Source of the DNA: Prinia subflava
Lineage: Eukaryota > Chordata > Aves > Passeriformes > Cisticolidae
Reading direction: 5' to 3'
NCBI RefSeq assembly: GCF_021018805.1
Contig: NW_026960612.1
Coordinates: forward strand, 806,001 to 870,000
DNA length: 64,000 bases
Under the pieces are notes generated by a model. The model did no database searches and was not told the origin of the DNA. It saw only the letters and a list, made by a program, of their open reading frames with translations. Of this stretch, positions 13,329 to 24,720 are shown piece after piece. Positions within the stretch are counted from its first letter, which is position 1. Each line of letters starts with the position of its first letter. Both the position numbers and the translations under genes were made by a program.

Positions 13329-15107
13329 GGTTATGTGAGCCAGATGATGTCATTATTGCTACCTGAGTGGATGATAAACTGAAATTTAAGAATGGCAGGT
13401 CTGGCAAAATGTGACCATTAATATGTCCTGTCTTCTATCCCTCCTCAAGAATGACAGGGAGATGATGTTTGAAAAAGAAAGAAAGGAAGCACACACCCAG
13501 TACTCCTATCAAAGGGAGAGTAAAATCTCAGCTCAGTCCCTGTGTGGGCAACCTAAAACCCCAGAAGATAGAGACAAGCACAAACTTTTATTTTTTGAGG
13601 TAGAAAACAGCATCCGCTGTCCACAACAAACTGGGTAGGAGGTCTCTGCACTCTCATTTTCAAGCCAAAAGAAAAGAAACAAAGATATATGGCAAGTACA
13701 CTGCAGCATGTACTAATCCTGACAGGTCAGACCACAGCAGAATGTCCAGTTTAGTATCTTTTCATACTATCAAGAAGAGGTGCAGCATTTTCTGTAGTAA
13801 CATATAGCAAAAAACCCCCAAAACAAACCAAATTCAGGAAGCTACCTTGCTCCATGCAAAATGAAAAGATCTTCCCCCATCAGATGCACTACTTTCCCTG
13901 ATGCTGTTCCAGTTAAGAATGAGATTCCAAGAAAAAGTTTCCTGCTGCAACATCAGTGTATTGTGTTCACAGTTCCTTTAAGAGATCTCCACTGTAGTTA
14001 TTTCAGATTGCAGAGATGAGATCATGCTGACAGCAAGTCACTGCTTTACTCAAGGCAAGCTGCCAAAACACATAGAACTGAACCCTGTCCTCTCATTCAC
14101 TGGACTGATAAATATGCTTTTAAAAGCATGCACAGCCTGGTTCACACTTACATGATGCACAGAGAATGAGGCAGAGGGCTTGCAGAGTGAAGCAACAGCT
14201 CATTCCCAAGCATCTGCAGAGTAGTCTGCCTTTGCTTACTACTAAAAATGCTAAACCAGTGCCATTTGCACTACACATGTGCAACATGCATGTCTCAAAG
14301 ATTCATTACTATGCATATGAAAATTCAATCATATCAAAGCTTAGGTTTAAGAAAGTCCCAAGGGGCTCAACCGTGTGCTTATGAGCTTTGAGGGGGGAAA
14401 ACCCAAAAAGTTTTAAGCTTTTTTTTTTTTTTTTTGGTAGCACTGCTCTGCTCTTTCCATTAGTAAGAACAAAATAGCTGTTTATATCCATTTATTTTCA
14501 TAACTCAAGTTCTGTTTGTGTGAACACAAATATATAAATCTTAGATGGATTTAAGACCAATCCCAAAAGAACTGTAACCAAGATGAACAAAACTCATTAT
14601 TTTATTTGAAGATTGCTGTGATTTAGTATTATGCTGTCCTTTAGTATGAACATATGTATCCTTTTAAGCCATCTCGCTCTCTCTCTAACACTACTTTCTG
14701 TAGCCCATTCCAGAGCAAAGGATTCTGTTGCAGTGTGCTTTTGCTTTAGGTTCTTGGTTAGCCTTCTGTTTTATGTGTGAGTTAGCAATCATAAGGGGTT
14801 TGCTTGAAATTATGGTTATGTTTTAGGATTTGCTGTATGTCTTCCCTAAGCATATGCTCCCCCATTCCCTAAAATGGTGCCTGTCTTTATTTGTATCAGC
14901 TTGTATTATATTTTGACTCATACCCTAATTGCTATTCATTTGGTTATATGTCAATCCCTTTCACTTATTAGCTAGCCACTCCTCAGAGACTCTCCTACTG
15001 GCCCCCAGGTGCCTATCTTCTCCCTAACCTCCCCCTTTCCCAAATGTCAATCCCCTGTGTTCCTATCCCTCTCCCCAGAACCTTCCCTATCAGTCTTTAG
15101 TTACTTT
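13329..15107. other. Intronic DNA, no gene seen
   Basis: No recognisable coding sequence. A T run lies at 14419-14436. Confidence 0.45.
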
Positions 15108-15793
15108 GTTATAAATGCCAATCCAATAGTCCAATTAAAATATAATTTAGTTTATTAAAAGATCAAATTACAGAATTTTGGTAAAAACTGTGAAAAATGT
15201 GAAACCCTCAGCAGAGTTATGTTGACGATTGACCCGGGGAATCGTCAAGGGTGAACTGGGACTCAGATTCCGGCACACTGCCATCCCCCCAAAGTTCACA
15301 AATTTGCCTTGTTGGGGGCTCAGGTTTTATACACTTTCTTTTACCCCTGGCACAAGATTTCCCCACGGTCTCTTTGTTCCCGGGACCGTTTATTCGAATT
15401 CATGGCCATCTCCAGTTGGCTGAAAAGATTTCCCTCTGGTACTGCGAGGTGTCAATTTCGGGCTTCCTGTGAGTGAATGGAAACTGAAGTTTATGAATGG
15501 AAGGGCGTTCTTCTCCAGGGATCCGGGTGATGATGGGGCTCTGATGGCTCTGCCGCCCACTGGAGGAGAACTGATTTCTTATCTTAATGTGTCCTTCTTT
15601 CAGATGCCAATCTCCTCATCTCCAGTTCCTGGCACCTTATTGTATCCCCCTAAATAGTAGTTACTGGGTGGTGCTGCCTGGGAATTCTAATTCCATGTCT
15701 GGCTGGAATTTAAGTTACAATTTATTTTATATTTTACCAAACCATGATTTTATTATGTTACTATCCCCAAAAAACACGAATTAACCTGCTACA
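15108..15793 (-). mobile_element. Probable solo LTR, minus strand
   Basis: Read on the minus strand, a TATA-like GTGTATAAAACC near 15340 is followed by a poly(A) signal AATAAA near 15152. This is the spacing of an LTR U3-R-U5. The right end TGCTACA gives a minus-strand TGTAGCA start. Left end and target duplication are not resolved. Confidence 0.5.
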
Positions 15794-15808
15794 TTTATTA
15801 CAACTCGA

Positions 15809-16145
15809 TGTCCTATTTGTCCCTGTGTATCATTCCCCTCCCGTTTCCCCCTGATAAGTTTGTAAGATGTAAACCCTGCCTTGGACCCCTCCCTAGCTGT
15901 GCCCTCATGGGTTGTCTGTTCTGCACCACCCCCTCATAAAACCCACTGTTTGACCCCTGCTCAGGGTCTTGAGCATCTAGTACACCTTCAATAAACCACC
16001 TCAGCTTCACCCCAAGACCTATCTTGCCTCTGTGTCATCTCTGCGGTCTGAGAAGCAACAGCTGAGAGGATCAGAGTTCCGGGGGGAAGTGTCGCTCCTT
16101 GAGGTGCTGCGTGCTCGGGGACCTCCTCCCAGAACCACGGACCGC
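15809..16145 (+). mobile_element. Probable solo LTR, plus strand
   Basis: Plus-strand CATAAAACCC near 15936 followed by AATAAACCA near 15990, with a GC-richer R/U5-like tail ending near GGACCGCA. The arrangement fits an LTR abutting the minus-strand LTR on its left. Both ends are approximate. Confidence 0.5.
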
Positions 16146-17054
16146 AATAGGATTCTGCAATTAGCTTGGAAGTACCATAAATCATCTATTTCCACACTTC
16201 ATTACAATTTGAAAATTATTTGATGTTCATTACAATTTCTGTTAGAATAAATTTGACCTTCAACCAAAGAGGGAAAAAGTTACACTGAAGAATAGTGATG
16301 GTTTGGGGACACACACTGCCAATGCACATCCTATACTTGGTGAAAAAAAAAAAGAGATAAAGTTCATGGTCTCTAATGAAAATAAAAACTTTTGCAGACA
16401 AAATTAATTTTAAAAGAGTAGCAAAGCAAACCTTCTGATCTTGGCTTTTGTATTGGCCTTTCACATCCATGGATACGAAGCTCATAGTGGCTTCCTATAA
16501 GTTTCAACCTAAAAGTACCAGAAACACTGCCTAGAACACAGCAGTAAAAGACAAAGTTTTCAAAAGAATTATCTTCAGTTCACTAAACAAAAAAAAAATA
16601 TAAAATTCTTAATACACTTGGAATTTTACTGGTGCAGGAAAAACAGAATGGTGGCTTCTAGCTTTCTCCACCATGTCTGTGGTGTCACACAAACTTCAGC
16701 TCCTTAAATCCATCATAAACATTTCATGACTGCAGTGCCAAAACCAACACAAAGCTCTGCAGCACCAGAATAGGACATGGTGACAAGCCCCATGGCAATG
16801 ATGGGACAAGCAAGGGCTGCTGGCTCCAGGTGTGTCCCACCACACCCTGATTCCTGCCAGCCACAACCAGTGCGTGCACGCAGGCGGTAGAATGAACTTG
16901 GTAGGGACCTTGGCAAGCACAGGTAGGAGGGGAAGCTCTCTGCTTTGAAGGTGTTCTCCAAATTAACATTTTTGCATATATATAAAACTTGTTTGGACAT
17001 ACTTAAAAAATAAGCAGATTCTCAGATTCTCATTCCCGAGATTTGGTGGTAAAG
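16146..17054. other. Intronic DNA, no gene seen
   Basis: No recognisable coding sequence or repeat family. Several overlapping minus-strand frames at 16696-17000 are in different phases and look like chance. Confidence 0.4.
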
Positions 17055-17649
17055 TGTCTTTTGCCCTCTGAAACACCTTGTGCCAGAAGAAGAGTCAAGA
17101 GTCGCCAGTTCAGGTTTTCCAAGGTTGTTTATTCTTTCTTATCTCATAGTTCTTTCTGTGCTCTGCCAAGGTTCCTACTGTGGCAGAGAACTCGTGGCGA
17201 CTCCCCCCTGGTTGGGCAGTCTCAATCCTTTTATACCATTCCTCCGGCCCAACCATGGTCCATAACGTATTCTCTATTTACAACTAATTGCCAATACCTA
17301 TCACCTATGCTAACCATGTCATCTCTACTCTAAACCAATCTCTTGTGACCCAGCACTGCAGAAGATGGAGGGCAAGAACAAGATGGAAGAAGAACAGGTC
17401 CATGCCCTGGTTCCCTCATCTTGGCTCTTCAGCCTCCATTCTAAGAAACCCCAAATTCTACTTTTTCACCCTGTGATAAACTAACTACTACTCATTTCAC
17501 ACTCTTGAGACTTATAATTCCTCCTGGACTCTGTGCCAAGGTTTCCAAACCCCCTGTACATACTCCAAACCTCCTTCTCGGGTCCCAGACCCCTCTGCTG
17601 AGGTCCCAGACCCTCCAGGGTGATCAGAGAGATGCCCTGGACTCTGACA
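17055..17649 (-). mobile_element. Solo LTR, family 3
   Basis: About 595 bp ending in GACTCTGACA. It aligns along its length with the LTR nested in ERV-C at about 55950-56626: shared landmarks include CCAAGG.TGTTTATTC and GACCCTCCAGGGTG. The minus strand begins TGTCAGAGTC. No convincing target-site duplication was found. Confidence 0.75.
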
Positions 17650-20444
17650 GAAGATATACAAAACCTGGAGAGGAAAGCCATGCTGGAAAACCAAACAGAA
17701 GCAGAAGCTTCATGGGGCTCCTCCTCTGCAGAGCTAAATTCCTCCTGAATGACATTTCCAGGGTGAGGCATTTGAAAGTACAAGTGTAAAAGGACCAAAG
17801 GCTCTATTGACAAGCCAGGAGAGATGAGGTGCTTGCAAGATACATCCAGTGTTGAGATAATTAAGATCAAAATTAAACTTGTGCTATATCTGCATCTGCA
17901 AAGCAGCAGTTAAACATAATGAGTTAATCAGACTCACTTTTCCAAGGGGAAAATATGATCATGCTTCATCATCTCCTGTGTTGTCATTAAGCTCTGACAG
18001 ACTTTCCATACAGAAACTGACTCTTCCTAAGTACTTGCACACCCAGCAGCACATCAGAGTTCTAGAAATTTTCTAAGCATTGTTGCAAAGCTAATAGAAA
18101 ATATTTGTAGTAAAGCTACTTCAAAGGAGCTTTTGCTCTATATTATGACATCAGTTAATAATAACAATTTGAAGGGGACACTAAGCATGACCCAGGAAGG
18201 AGATAATACTCTGCACTCCATTTTTATTGCAATTAAGAGAGAAGCCAGTAGGTTATTTAGCAAGACTGCTGCCAGTAAACCAGTATGTTACCCAGATTTC
18301 TAACACCAAACAGCAAGAGCAAAGAATTAATTCTCTGGTGGCCTCTGCAGATTTAGCAATTCTGTATTTTTTTAAATTAAAAAAAAAAAGGCAGCTATTG
18401 CTGGATGCAATTTCTAGTTATTTTAATTAATTTATTTTTAATCCCATGAAGAAATAATTTTTACTGTCTTGGTTGCTAGCTGTTTAAGATATTGTGATTA
18501 AATTTTTGGTGTCTTTTGTACATTTTATTGTAACATTGTCAGGGCACTGCATTCAATTACTACATCTCATGCTGTTTTACTTGCTACAAAGCATCATCCA
18601 AACATTTTCTAGCAAGTCCTTGTGGGTAACTATGTCCTGTCCAAGAAACACAAGTATGTCCATGCGTTAATAGGAATGAGATCAGTAGCAAATTAGAATC
18701 AATTTGAATAAATGCCTCTTTGGTTTGGCTTCTGTGGTCTCAAACCTCTTAGCTCAAGCTGCAATAGAATTAAAAAAAAATAAACACATCTTTAACATTA
18801 AACCGAGTGCATTTGGAATACTAAGGCTTATCTGAAAGCTCTCTGCTGTGCCTCTGCAGTGCTAAAACTTGTCCCAGCTTTTCACTCCTCTCTCCCTTTT
18901 CCAGATCTCATTTTCTCTTAGTCAGTCACACAGATGTGCCAGTTCCCTCTGCTGGATGTCCCAGTTCTTCCCTTCCTTGCTACTGCTCCCATCATGTTCA
19001 TGGGGAAGGGACAGTCTCGATGGGAAGCACAAACCCAAACAGCTATGCAGCAGCAAAGGGACAAAGGGAATGAGCTACACATCTTGCTGGGGAATGAACT
19101 GAAACAACAGCTTGTGGCCAGGAGGTGGGAAGGGGAGAAAATAATAGCACCCATAGACTAAAGAGGGAAAACAGCTGGAAATAAAGCTTGGTAGGTCACA
19201 GCCTACCAGATCATTAAAAGTGGATGAGTGTGAAGGCGTGCAAACCCCAGCATTGACAGAGGGGACACGTCTCAAAGGAGAGAGGGGACTAAAACCCAGA
19301 GGCAAGAAGTCTAAAAGGTGGTGAAGTGAATTAAACTACAAAGTCATCAATCAGGAATCTGTGGAATGGCTATGCTTTTCAAGCACTGTACAATATTTTG
19401 TATTTTTCCTTTCAGGTTGCATCTCTACGGTTGAGCTAGAGCACTCCCACATACATGGGAGACCTTGCCCACAGTGGAAGCTATAGCTAACACAGAGAAA
19501 AATTAATCTATCTTCACTGTCAGTTATGACCCTGTTCACTGTATCATTTTACCTGGAGAGGGTATATATCCAGAACACTTTCACAGACATGTCACGGTAC
19601 TGAGGTGTTGGATGTCCCTAGAAGCATTTCTCTAAATCAAGTTTGGAAAGGAAATAAATAGCTGACAGTATATAATCCTGATCCCCCCCAATGTAACCTA
19701 GATTAGCATGCACTGCACAGTACTATTTTTCAGCATATTTTTCCCTTGTGCAAATGCTGTAGATACTTTCTGATTCTCTGTGAAATTTGGGAAACATTAA
19801 CAGTTCACAGAAAAGGAAAAGCTGCAGTGACAGTAAAGAACAGTGAAGAGAATGAAATCTCACCAATTTAGCACATCAGTGCTTCTCATTCTCTGCTGAT
19901 CCAAGGCAGCAAAGAGAATAAGAACAGAAAATAAATAATATTCCTCAGAAAGACATAAAAATGTTAAGTCTTACTGAAATCCACATTTGCCCTGCCGGTC
20001 TCTCTTCAAGCTGGATCAGCCTGCTTTGCTCATGTGAGTATTTTCATTAATTTAAACTGGAACTTTGCCTGACAAAAGTGCTGGATCTTCCCGTTCTGGG
20101 CAGAAGCACTGTAACTATTAGCTGAAAAACATCAACACTCCAGATAAGCCATGAACTATTGTATCAGTTGATTTATTGCTGATTAAACACTCCCAAGTTG
20201 CTCCTAGTCTTGAGAATTAACATAATTGAAAAGCAAATAGGTTGTAGGCTGATGGTCCTTTCATCAGTTTTGGTGATTTCCACCACTTGTATGTGCAGAG
20301 CTGAAAACACAGCTCAGAGCCCTCACAACAGCAAAATTCTATTAATTTTTCTTTAACTTGCCTATCCTTGGTCCTTACTAAAACTATTTCCTAGTTGTAA
20401 ACAAGACACTCAACTCACCATCTAATGTTGCCAAGATATAAAAG
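17650..20444. other. Intronic DNA, no gene seen
   Basis: Only short frames, no recognised repeat ends. Confidence 0.4.
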
Positions 20445-20450
20445 ACTCTT

Positions 20451-20774
20451 TATCACTGCGGGGCCCGACCAGAGTGAGACTCGGGACACAGTTCTGGGTT
20501 CAGCAGAGCAGGGCAGGAAGACAACTTTATTTACAAAACCCCACTCTCATACCTTTCCTATGAGGCCTGTGGATTGGAGGATGGAATTCCACCTCTCAAT
20601 CCACATTTGTCAAGCCAACTGTCAATCACCTTTCTCCTCCCACCTAGAAATATGTAAACAATGAAAGACAGTTAGCAAAACATGGCCAGTGTTTACATTA
20701 ACGAGCGCGAGAAACTGCACTTTTCTCCTTCAACATGAACGCTCGGCAAACCAGGAAAAAACCTCATGGCAACA
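20451..20774 (-). mobile_element. Solo LTR, family 4
   Basis: A 324-bp LTR flanked on both sides by ACTCTT (20445-20450 and 20775-20780). Minus-strand start is TGTTGCCATGAGG; AATAAA lies near 20528 on the minus strand. The TATA-like site of the sister copy at 31461-31797 (GTATAAAAG) reads GTATGAGAG here, so this copy has probably lost its core promoter. It lies in DKK2 intron 1 in the same transcriptional sense as DKK2. Confidence 0.88.
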
Positions 20775-20780
20775 ACTCTT

Positions 20781-23196
20781 ACTTTTGAGACATTACAAAT
20801 TCCACTAATTCAACAGAATGTTCTAGAAAGAAAAGCATAGGCCTGCTCTTTTGCAAGTGGCATGGTAAACTTCAGTGCAAAGTCCCATAATCTAAACAAA
20901 TTAAGCACTAACCTAATAAGAGAGTACTTTAAAAAAGATTATGAATATGTCATGTCTTAATTGGTAGATATGCATGACACCGCTGTTAAAAAACTCAGCG
21001 GTTTACCAGCCCAAAGTATCACCAAAGAGAAAACATTTTCACAGAAGATACTCCTTTTTCTCTTTTCTTCCCTTGTTTTCTTTTCTTTTTTCTTTACTTT
21101 TTTCTTTTCTTTTTTTTCTTTCCTCTCTTTTCTTCTCCCCTCTTTTCTTTTCCTCTCTTTCATTTTCTCTTCCTTGTCTTTTCCCTTCTTTTCTTCTTTT
21201 TATAGCAATTCTAAGTTAACTGTGTTGCTTCACACAGATGGCCAAAAGTAGCATCTAGAATTATTGGGAGCAAATCTGTGTCATTTTCACATACATCTGT
21301 GTGAGGCCATGCAGGATCTGGGGACAGAATCTCAGGGACAGAGGGTAAATTCAGTGTCGACAGCCCTTGATCAGAGGTCAGGCTTCACTCCCTGGGAGTC
21401 ACAGCTACCAAGTCTCCGGGGGTCTTTGCTTATGCTACAAACATGAAATCTTAACATGCATGATGTATCCTCTACTACTACGGATACTTACAATGCTGTG
21501 CCTTGCTTGAAGTGTGCCTTGTGAGTTCATGCCAGTAAACTAGAAGCATCCAGAAATCCCAGTCCAGGCTGGCAAGTTAGGGGCAAATCTTGCAAATACA
21601 ACTGGTGGGCAGCACAAATTACTTTTCAGGGACTGGGTGAATTATAATCAATTATTCTCAACATTGCACTGAGTATACAGTGAAGCGCTGAGGATGTACA
21701 CAGGGAAAGGTGGCAAGACTTCCCCAAAAGGCAAAGGCTGGGCAGCACAGACTCACAAAACTCACAAGACTGATAACGCTCAGTGGGAAGATTGGACCTG
21801 TATTTTGACATTTTGCAAATATGTTGGAAACAAAAGAAAATCCAAGGAGAAGGGAAAAGAAGGTACATTGGGCACCTCTGTCTCCTCAAGGTGATTCAAC
21901 ATAGTAACTTAATAGTCATTAGTAAAATGTGAACTAGAGAAGAGCACAGCACTTTATTAATATGAAACTTCATCACAGCACCACTTGCTAAACTTTGCTT
22001 AGAGGTAAGGAGAGGCAACCAAATTCTGGGTAAATTATAAAGCGGTTGAGTGGCTAGGGAAAGAAAGCTTGGAGGAGTTTAAAAACAAATTTCTCACACA
22101 CAAAAAATCAAAACTACCACTACTGTTACTATGCCAGCACACAAAACCAAATTATAACATTCAATGATTAAGAAGCTGATGTGAAACACTTTAGCAAATT
22201 CAGGGGATTACTTGAATTTTCAGCTTCTCTGCTGCTATAAGGAAAATTTAAGCAAATACAGACCCTTCAGGCATTGAGTATTTTGCCTTTTTAGTGGTGA
22301 ATGTTGGCAGCTCTCTTGCTGCTACACTGTTGCTTATGAAAAGCAGCTGTATTTAGAGATACTAATAATACCCAATAAAATCTATATTTTCTGAAGAAGT
22401 CTACCTCTTTCAACATCATAACATGCAACATTCATACCATCCAAGTTAAGACTTGAAAGGGAAGGACAGGACTGATGGCTTAAAATGCTGCTTTAGACTT
22501 TAGCACAAAGATAGTCGAATGAAGATTATTTTCTATCAGACTTCCAAGTTTACAGGCAGGGTAGAGAGGAAAAAAGACTGCACAAGCAAGTCAGGGTTGT
22601 TTTTTTGTTTTCCCTTAACCTTTTTTTTTTTTTTTTCTATAACCTTTTCTATCTTCTTTACATACTCTCATAACCAAACAAAACTTCCACAACCACTGGA
22701 GCATGTTCTGGACAAGGAACCTAGAATTTGTTTTCTGTCTTATTAAACAAGTGACTGTACCTTAAACTATAGCACAGGGATAGCATGCTTTTTTATTCTC
22801 ACCAAGGATCAAGGTACCAGAGATCAACTTGCAAGGTGTGATTTCTAAAACCAAGTTTGTTACACTGCTGTGAATTTTTACTTCATGTTCAAATTTTCCT
22901 CACCTATTCAAATTAAACTCATTTACTGTCTTGAGAGTTAACAAGAAATTTCATTTACTTCTTGCAGCCTTTTGAAGGAGTCAAACAAAGAAATGCTGAA
23001 GATGATAGCTTTTTAGATTGCTCTTTCTTCCATCAGTTATTAACCCTACAAAGAAAGTGAATGGTTTAAACCTCCCACTTGCACAGTTCTTAACACCTAT
23101 TATGAGATCATATTGTCTCAGGCAAGCCCAATGAAGTAAATTAATTAATTTAGCACATTAAAGCTCTGAAAACAATGTGAGGGGGAGGACTAGCAA
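20781..23196. other. Intronic DNA, no gene seen
   Basis: Contains a CT-rich tract at 21046-21202 and a T run at 22620-22636. No coding sequence recognised. Confidence 0.45.
21046..21202 (+). repeat. Polypyrimidine TTTTC/CTTTT tract
   Basis: About 155 bases composed almost only of T and C, with irregular TTTTC-type units. It generates low-complexity Phe/Ser or Lys/Glu frames that are not genes. Confidence 0.9.
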
Positions 23197-23253
23197 TTAT
23201 TTACATACAGCACACAGATGGACAGAGACTCGAGCAATGAAGCGATGTCCTAC

Positions 23254-23511
23254 CTCTCCTTGCCGGTGAGAGTGCTTGGGAGGTTTTCCCATCTCCTCTA
23301 GCATTTTGCCCTTCTTACTGCTAGCAAGCATCAGTCCCTGGTGGATGCCTGCAGATCTGTTGGTTGCCTGAGTTGGAGCCTCCCCCATCAGGGTGGACTT
23401 GATGGAGTTCACCTTGGAGCTGGAGCTGTCTAGCTGGGAGCTCTCCACGATCAGGACCGTGGCTAGTAAGAGGAGACAGCAAGAGCACTTATTCCACATC
23501 AGCACGATCAT
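23254..23511 (-). CDS. DKK2: DKK2 exon 1 (coding part), Dickkopf-2
   Basis: This is the first coding exon of Dickkopf-2, a secreted ligand of LRP5/6 and Kremen receptors that modulates canonical Wnt signalling. The ATG at 23511 opens a signal peptide with a Cys-Cys-Leu-Leu-Leu-Leu core and an ESSQ cleavage region. Downstream, KVNSIKS, an N-R-S glycosylation sequon and SSKKGK are hallmarks of the DKK2 N-terminus. The cysteine-rich domains are on later exons, not in this window. In mammals, as I recall, exon 1 stops a few residues after KKGK; at the equivalent point (23292) the intron would begin AT rather than GT. The next usable donor is GAG|GTAGGA with the intron starting at 23253, which keeps phase 0 and adds 13 codons. 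I chose that end; it is inference. Orthology is confident, the 3' boundary is not. Confidence 0.85.
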
Positions 23512-23520
23512 CTCCCCGCC

Positions 23521-23584
23521 CCCAAAAGGATTATCTTTTTTCTCCTTTTTATTTTTTTTCTTTTTTTTTCTTTTTTTTTTTTTG
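23521..23584 (+). repeat. T-rich tract in DKK2 5' UTR
   Basis: Runs of T broken by single C and A bases just upstream of the DKK2 ATG. On the DKK2 strand it is an A-rich leader segment. Long homopolymers here are also prone to sequencing error. Confidence 0.7.
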
Positions 23585-23859
23585 GCAATGAAAACAGAAG
23601 GGCGGGGAAGTTTTAAAAATATCTCCCGAAGGTGTTAAGGAAGCAATGGATTTCAAAGCCACTCAATGAACTGCTGTTCTGAGACACGGGAGAAAAATAT
23701 TTTTGAAAAAGAATCCCCTAGGGGAAAAAAAAAAAAAAAAAAAGTGTCAAGTCTAAAGGGTCTAAAGGCAGTGAGCAACTATCCGGTCTGTGATATCTTT
23801 TTCCTCTAGATCCCCGAGAAGTCCAGGCAGTTCTCTAGAAACTGAGTGAGACCAATAAG

Positions 23860-24720
23860 CTGCGAGGAAACTGCACCCGGGCAGCTCCCCGCCAGCGCAG
23901 GCACCGGCACGTTTGCTAGAGTTTGAGACGAAGAGCGAGCGAGTTACTTCCCCCCACTCCTCCTTCTCTTGCTGCTCAAGCCAGCAGAGAGGAAACTCAA
24001 ACCAGATCCAATCCAAGCAGCACCGGCAAAATCTGGGCTTAGTTTACTTTCACTCTCTCTCCCCCCTCTTTACTTTTTATTCCCCTCCTCCTTTTTCTGT
24101 CTTTCGCCTTAGCCTCTGCAGTCAGCAGGAGTGAAAGCGCCCGGTCTCCTCCTACTCTTCCTCCTCCTCTCCTCCTCCTGCAGCCCGGCCGGTGTGGGGC
24201 GAGGCGTTCTGGGCATCTGGCGGCGGGAGCGCCGAGACCCGCGAGGTAGGCAGAGCCCCCATCGGGCTTCCTGCGCTGCTACCCCTCGCACTCGGTGATC
24301 TCCAAGTCACTCGCTGGCCCCTCCCGCAACCCGCACTCCCCATCCCCGGGGGGGGGGGGGACACGCGACGCAGAGACTTCCGTCCCCTCCGTCCCCCCTT
24401 CCCCCCAGCCTGGTGGGTTCCCCCTCTGTCCGGCGGGGTGAGCTCGGGCCGGGTGTCCCCCGCTCCCGGCTCCGGCTCCTGCCGTGCCCAGCCCCGCTCG
24501 GGGGTTCAGCCCCACCCTACTCCCTCCCCGACATCGGGCTGCCGCACTGGGACGAGTGTCGAGGTGCTCCAGCTCTCCGAAACTCTCGGACGCACAAAGC
24601 CCGTCATTCCTGCAGAGCTGGGAGGGCGTGGGGCCGGCAAGAGAATCCTGCCGAACCTACTGCCTGAGCCAGCGATATCCGCCGCCCAAGGTAAGGACAC
24701 GTCCAGCCGAGAAGGCTGCG
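23860..24720 (-). promoter_or_regulatory. DKK2: CpG-rich DKK2 promoter / 5' UTR
   Basis: A marked jump in GC and CpG content over the flanking AT-rich DNA begins about 350 bp upstream of the DKK2 ATG. It includes a 13-base G run at 24348-24360. Position and composition fit the CpG-island promoter and 5' untranslated region of DKK2. Reading frames of up to 182 codons here lack family resemblance and are expected in GC-rich DNA. The start site cannot be fixed from sequence alone. Confidence 0.7.
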
